A DNA stretch of 64,000 nt, from positions 21,388,175 through 21,452,174 of the forward strand of contig ML664183.1 in assembly GCA_007570785.1 (NCBI GenBank). Reading direction: 5' to 3'. The translations under genes and the position numbers were made by a program. Source of the DNA: Antilocapra americana (taxonomy: Eukaryota > Chordata > Mammalia > Artiodactyla > Antilocapridae). The notes under the pieces were generated by a model. The model did no database searches. It was not told the origin of the DNA and was given only the letters and a program-made list of their open reading frames with translations. Every line of letters begins with the position of its first letter. Within the stretch, counting starts at the first letter, position 1. Below, one piece after another: positions 59,350 to 64,000 of the stretch.

Positions 59350-59475
59350 CCCCCTGGAGAATGAAATGGCAACACACTGAAGTATTCTTCCTCAGGAAAT
59401 CCCAAGAACAGAGGAACCTGGAGGGCTACAGTCCATGGGGTTGCAAGAGTTGAACACTACCACCACCACCACCAC
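59350..59475 (+). mobile_element. Bov-A SINE monomer with (CAC)n tail
   Basis: A sense Bov-A unit (cccctggagaatgaaatggc, agaacagaggaacctggagg, ctacagtccatggggttgca) ending in a (CAC)n tract at 59459-59475. The 11 bases aatcttgtcaa at 59339-59349 and 59476-59486 are its target-site duplication. There is no tRNA-like half. Confidence 0.9.
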
Positions 59476-59577
59476 AATCTTGTCAAAATGTTTTACATAG
59501 TTATTATAAATAGGCATTGGTCAGCAAAATCCTTGCCTAAAATGTACATAGTAAATATTCTAGGTTTTGTGGCCACA

Positions 59578-60806
59578 TAATGCTCAAAATTCTCCAATCC
59601 AGGCTTTAGCAATATGTGAACTGTGTACTTCCAGATGTTAAAGCTGGTTTTAGAAAAGGCAGAGGAACCAGAGATCAAATTGCCAACATCTGCTGGATTA
59701 TTGAAAAAGCAAGAGAATTCCAGAAAAACATCTACTTCTGCTTTATTGACTATGTCAAAGCCTTTGTCTGTGTGGATCACAATAAACTGTGGAAGATTCT
59801 GAAAGAGATGGGAATACCAGACCACCTGACCTGTCTCTTGAGAAACCTGTATGTACGTCAGGAAGCAATAGTTAGAACTGTACATGGAACAACAGACTGG
59901 TTCCAAATAGGAAAAGTAGTTGGTCAAGGCTGTATATTGTCACCCTGCTTATTTAACTTATATGCAGAGTATATCATGAGAAACACTGGGCTGGATGAAA
60001 CACAATCTAGAATCAAGATAGCTGGGAGAAATATCAATAACCTCAGATAGGCAGATGATACCACCTTTATGATGGAAAGTGAAGGGAAATTAAAAAAACC
60101 TCTTGATGAAAGTGAAAGAGGAGAGTGAAAAAGTTGGCTTAAAGCTCAACATTCAGAAAACTAACATCATGGCATCTTGTCCCATCACTTCATGGGAAAT
60201 AGATGAGGAAACAGTGGAAACAGTGTCAGACTTTATTTTGGTGATTGCAGCCATGAAATTAAAAGACGCTTACTCCTTGGAAGGAAAGTTATGACCAACC
60301 TAGACAGCATATTTAAAAGCAGAGACACTACTTTGCCAACAAAACTCCATCTAATCAAGGCTATGTTTTTTTCAGTAGTCATGTAAAGATGACAGAGTTG
60401 GACTGTGATGAAAGCTAAGGACCAAAGAATTGATACTTTTTAACTGTGGGGTTGGAGAAGACTCTTGAGAGTCCCTTGGACTGCAAGGAGATCCAACCAG
60501 TCCATCCTAGAGGAGATCAGTCCTGGGTGTTCACTGGTAGGACTGATGCTAAAGCTGAAACTCCAATACTTTGTCTATCTCATGCGAAGAGTTGACTCAT
60601 TGGAAAGGACCCTAATGCTGAGAAGGATTGAGGGCAGGAGGAGAAGGGGACGACAGAGAATGAGATGGCTGGATGGCATCACCGACTGGATGTACATGGG
60701 TTTGGGTAGACTCCAGGAGTTGTTGATGGACAGGGAGGCCTGGCATGCTGCGATTCATAAGGTTGCAAAGAGTAGGACACAACTGAGCAACTGAACTGAA
60801 CTATCT
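59578..60806 (+). mobile_element. BovB LINE, RT to 3' end
   Basis: A sense BovB of about 1.2 kb, from the atgctcaaaattctccaatc block upstream of the RT to the gagcaactgaactgaactat tail. The RT frame (59616-60050) is open as far as the catalytic motif, where the Tyr codon of YADD is TAG (60048-60050). The later part has frames at 60103-60294 and 60465-60794 in different phases. It is dead but relatively well preserved. Confidence 0.93.
59616..60050 (+). pseudogene. BovB reverse transcriptase remnant ending at the YADD stop
   Basis: 145 codons of the BovB RT. GFRKGRGTRDQIANICWIIE lies near residues 12-31, then FCFIDYVKAFVCVDHNKLW (first catalytic Asp in FIDY), then VGQGCILSPCLFNLYAEYIM, then RNINNLR, after which TAG replaces the Tyr of YADD. 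Upstream endonuclease sequence is absent. It is a relic of a LINE, not a host gene. Confidence 0.85.
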
Positions 60807-62255
60807 CTAATGCATATTTTTCTTGTTTGCTTTATAACATTTACTATATAAAACTTGGTTTTAGCTAGAATGCTGTATAAAAGTGAACCACAGGATGGAT
60901 ATGACATACAATTCATATTTTACTGGTCCTTGTTCAGAAGGAAGTTGAAAAATCCTACAAGGAAGCAACTACAAAAATTTAAAATATGGGATGTTCTAAG
61001 ACAACTAGACTGCTTTCTTCAAAAAGTAAATGGCAAGGGACTAAAGAGATAAAACTATATGTCATATATGAAACCAGACTGCATAAATGAGGTTAGACTG
61101 CATTTCATTACTTAAAGAAAAAAAAACAAATCTTTAAAAGACATTTTAGAATATTTTTGCTGTTTCTAAAGTAAGCATTTCCCATTTACAAAAATATTGA
61201 TATTTGAAGTTATAACTACTTTCCAATATTCCTTAATATTAGCAAAACAGTATATTATCTGAAATAATATTTGCTATAGATTTGAAAGTCTAAAAGGCTG
61301 CTGATTTTAAATAACTAAATTTCTTACAGACTAAGCTTGTAAATCTGGAATACTTGGTCAATATTCTACTTGAGGAATCAGACAATTTAAACATGGACAT
61401 TGTGCTGACATATTCTCAATCACATTGTATATAAAGCTCTTAGAAACAACATTTAACTCTATGAGCATAAGTAAGTAATCTACTTAGTACCAAAGAGGTA
61501 GAATCTATGGGCAGGATCTTCAGATGAGTTGGATTATTTCCTGTGAAGAGTCACAAGGATATACTGGTTCTAACTTCACTTCAGCTGTGTGTCAATGACC
61601 TGATACAGTCATGGGTCATTTGGATGTTTGTGCAATCATCTGTATATCTCTGTTCTCCCCCTGTAGCCTAAAGGAAGGTCTATGTTGATATTTATGAAAT
61701 GACTTGAATCAGTCCTGCTACCTGCAGTATTGCCATGTGACAGAGTAACTACCCCAAATCCAAGACACTGTAAACTTTCATTTGATATCAGATTTATAGC
61801 ATGATATCCCTAATAAAAAAATATAACAGTGGTAACAAAGGAATTTAGACTTCAAATTAATCTCCCCAGCAACTGAAACTAAGGAACTTTCAGTTATCTT
61901 GTCATTGCGCTTGTGATCAATCAAGTAATTTCTAAAAATTTGTACAAGGTTAATTGGAATTAATGAACACTGAAATTACTAAATATCAACAGTTACAATG
62001 CTTGCTCATGCCCTGTCCTTGATGTTAGTTAAAATTCTCTCATAATTCACACTAATAGCAGAAAGGGAATCTGTGAAGAATGCCAACCTTCTTTCAGAGT
62101 CTCCCATTCTGAAAGAAAAATAACAAAGGCCTCCCAATGCCAAGAGAATTCTATACAACACAGTGCTATATGAATCCACATAGGGCCACACAAACAAAGC
62201 CTTCCTTCAATCTAAGACAAGAGTTTCCAAATTTCAAGTCATTCACCTAGCACTT
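60807..62255. other. AT-rich intergenic sequence, nothing recognised
   Basis: No recognisable repeat or gene. A 65-codon frame at 60855-61052 looks like chance. Confidence 0.4.
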
Positions 62256-62667
62256 TTTATTTTTTTTTTAATTTTCTTTATTGTGTTGGTTTTGCCATAC
62301 AATGACATGAAACCGCCGTGGGTTTACATATGCTCCCCCTCCAGAACCCCCCTCCCTCCTCCCTCCCTCCTCCTTCCCCCTGGGACATCTCGGTGCACCA
62401 GCCCCGAGCATCAATCCTGGGCTGGCGATTGATTTCACATATGATAATTAACATGTTTCAATGCCATTCTCCCATATCATCCCACTCTTGCCCTCTTCCA
62501 CAGAGTCCACAAGTCTGTTCTATACATCTGCGTTCCTTTTGCTGTCTTGCATGAGGGTTCTCGTCACCATCTTTCTAAATTCCATATATATGCATTAGTA
62601 TACTGTATTGTTGTTTTTCCTTCTGGCTTGCTTCACTCTGAATAATAGGCTCCAGTTCCGTCCACCA
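62256..62667 (-). mobile_element. Ruminant L1 3' end, antisense
   Basis: Antisense L1: A-tail complement at 62260-62272, ttctttattgtgttggtttt, the gcaccagccccgagcatcaa block, ccatatatatgcattagtat and ggctccagttccgtccacc, where it is truncated. It closely resembles the 13383 and 54660 copies and appears young. I found no clear target-site duplication. Confidence 0.93.
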
Positions 62668-63114
62668 ATAGAATTTAACAAAACATGCTTCAGGTTGTTA
62701 AAAAAATGTCTTTTGAAATTTTGCTTTAATTACACATACAAACATGTGTGCTGGGTGGCAATGGCAACTTGTTATTACATTAGGGTATAGTCAAAAATGT
62801 TTGAAGGTCCTAATACTTGAAAGGATAACAGAATAGTAGGACTAGTTTCTTTTTCTACTTTACAATCCTGACAAGAAGGGGTTGAGGGCTTATTAAACCC
62901 AACTCCCAATTAAATTTGGGGTTACAAAATTTTATTTTCTTCTCAACAGTTGTGAAGTTAAGGGAAAGGCACAGAAACCATGGTCTCTTTCACTTGTCGA
63001 GACCATAAACAAAATTAAAAATAATTATTACCAAAGTTGATTCCTTGTTTTATGTAATTTCTACATTAACAAACATTTTAGGTGGCATCATTTCTGTATT
63101 ATTTACAAGAATTC
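62668..63114. other. Intergenic sequence, nothing recognised
   Basis: Unrecognised sequence between an L1 end and a Bov-A2 SINE. Confidence 0.4.
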
Positions 63115-63116
63115 TT

Positions 63117-63396
63117 CGGAGAAGGCAATGGCAACCCACTCCAGTACTCTTGCCTGGAAAATCCCATGAAAGGAGGAGCCTGGTAGTCTGCAGTCCATGG
63201 GATCTCTAAGAGATGGACACGACTGAGTGACTTCACTTTCACTTTTCATTTTCATGCATTGGAGAAGGCAATGGCAACCCACTCCAGCGTTCTTTCCTGG
63301 AGATTCCCAGGCACAGTGGAGTCTGGTGGGCTGCTGTCTATGGGGTCACACAGAGTCGGACACAACTGAGGTGACTTAGCAGCAGCAGCAGCAAAA
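63117..63396 (+). mobile_element. Bov-A2 SINE, full dimer
   Basis: Two Bov-A monomers in tandem: cggagaaggcaatggcaacc to gactgagtgacttcacttt, a linker tcacttttcattttcatgc, then ggagaaggcaatggcaaccc to gaggtgacttagcagcagca. It ends in a short (AGC)n run at 63379-63392, the hallmark tail of this family. Both monomers are well preserved, so this copy is fairly young. Confidence 0.95.
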
Positions 63397-63699
63397 GTTC
63401 TTATTTTCCATGTATCACTTTTTCTAAGACTAGGAGAGATATCTATGATATTATAAAACTTGGAAAACTCTAGCTTAGTCTTACTATTTGAAGTCATAGT
63501 GAGAAACAAAATTCTTGGTTAACAACTCAAGTTTCCCATTTTGTTTATAGCAAAAATGATTAATGGTCTTCTAATGAGTAAATCAATACTTTGCTTAATT
63601 GTATTTCAGAATTACATGCCTCTAGTTCATTAGCTCTTTTAAATAACAGTGTGCTTTGGAAAACTATACAAAGACTTAATTTTTTTTTTTTTATTTTAG
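63397..63699. other. AT-rich intergenic sequence, nothing recognised
   Basis: Unrecognised. It ends in a poly-T run at 63679-63692 just before a SINE. Confidence 0.4.
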
Positions 63700-63700
63700 T

Positions 63701-63906
63701 GTTGTTGTCACTCAGTCATGTCTGACTCTTTTGAGACACTGAGGACTATAGCCTGCCAGGCTCCTCTGTCCATGGAATTTTCTAGGCAAGGATTCTGAGT
63801 GGGTAGGCATTCCCTTCTCCAGGGGATATTCTCTGACCCAGGGATCAGAGCCAAGTCTCCTGCATGACAGACAGATTCTTTATCACTGAGCCACTGGGGA
63901 TGCCCC
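63701..63906 (-). mobile_element. Bov-tA SINE, antisense, near full length
   Basis: Antisense copy: gttgtcactcagtcatgtct, ctctgtccatggaattttct, ctccaggggatattctctga, then the tRNA-like half (agggatcagagccaagtctc) and ctgagccactggggatgcccc. An A-run follows at 63913-63925. Confidence 0.92.
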
Positions 63907-64000
63907 AAGAGAAAAAAAAAAAAAATTATAATTTCTGACTGCTCAAAACTTTACAATAGTGATAAGTTTAGGAATAGACCACTCAGTGATTATGGATCAT

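Noticed and set aside
1..64000. An undescribed multi-gene system
   Set aside because: Both strands show only transposon debris, one processed pseudogene and AT-rich intergenic DNA. Nothing groups into an operon or a coordinated gene set.

Overview
This is intergenic DNA from a pecoran ruminant (cattle, sheep, goat or deer lineage). The evidence is lineage-specific: many 3' ends of the RTE-type LINE BovB, tRNA-derived Bov-tA SINEs, Bov-A monomers and a dimeric Bov-A2 SINE, together with ruminant L1 3' ends. I cannot tell the species. I found no intact protein-coding gene, no structured RNA gene and no CRISPR array. Long stretches between elements are AT-rich, with only short, unrecognisable open frames. 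Summing my intervals, recognisable transposon and retrocopy DNA is roughly 40 percent of the window.

Layout. 0-13 kb: an unclassified GC-richer stretch at the left edge, a BovB 3' half, scattered Bov-A/Bov-tA SINEs, old antisense L1 with a younger L1 end between two of its parts, and two more BovB ends. 13-16 kb: a 2.4-kb antisense L1 whose 5' part is inverted (twin priming), inserted in the tail of a SINE. 20-28 kb: ancient L1 3' ends, one of them split by a 455-bp Tigger-type DNA transposon remnant. 31-32 kb: a retroviral solo LTR with TATA box and poly(A) signal, bounded by (CA)n tracts. 34-39 kb: a near full-length antisense BovB inside a sense BovB, which also carries an L1 insertion with a 15-bp target-site duplication. 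45-50.3 kb: a head-to-tail series of four BovB segments. 51.9-53.9 kb: a young processed pseudogene of NAP1L1 (nucleosome assembly protein 1-like 1). It has a CpG-rich 5' UTR, one in-frame stop in about 392 codons, a poly(A) signal, an A-tract and a 14-bp target-site duplication. 54.6-64 kb: a second twin-primed L1 with an 18-bp duplication, two BovB copies, an antisense L1 end and several SINEs.

The coding capacity here belonged to mobile elements (BovB endonuclease/reverse transcriptase, L1 ORF2) and all of it is broken. Together the pieces record LINE activity. L1 machinery copied itself and very probably the NAP1L1 mRNA. BovB copied itself and is thought to mobilise the Bov-A/Bov-tA SINEs, which share its 3' end. 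I see no candidate for a new biological system. The most informative items are the NAP1L1 retrocopy, the two twin-primed L1s, the nested and tandem BovB structures, the Tigger remnant and the solo LTR.
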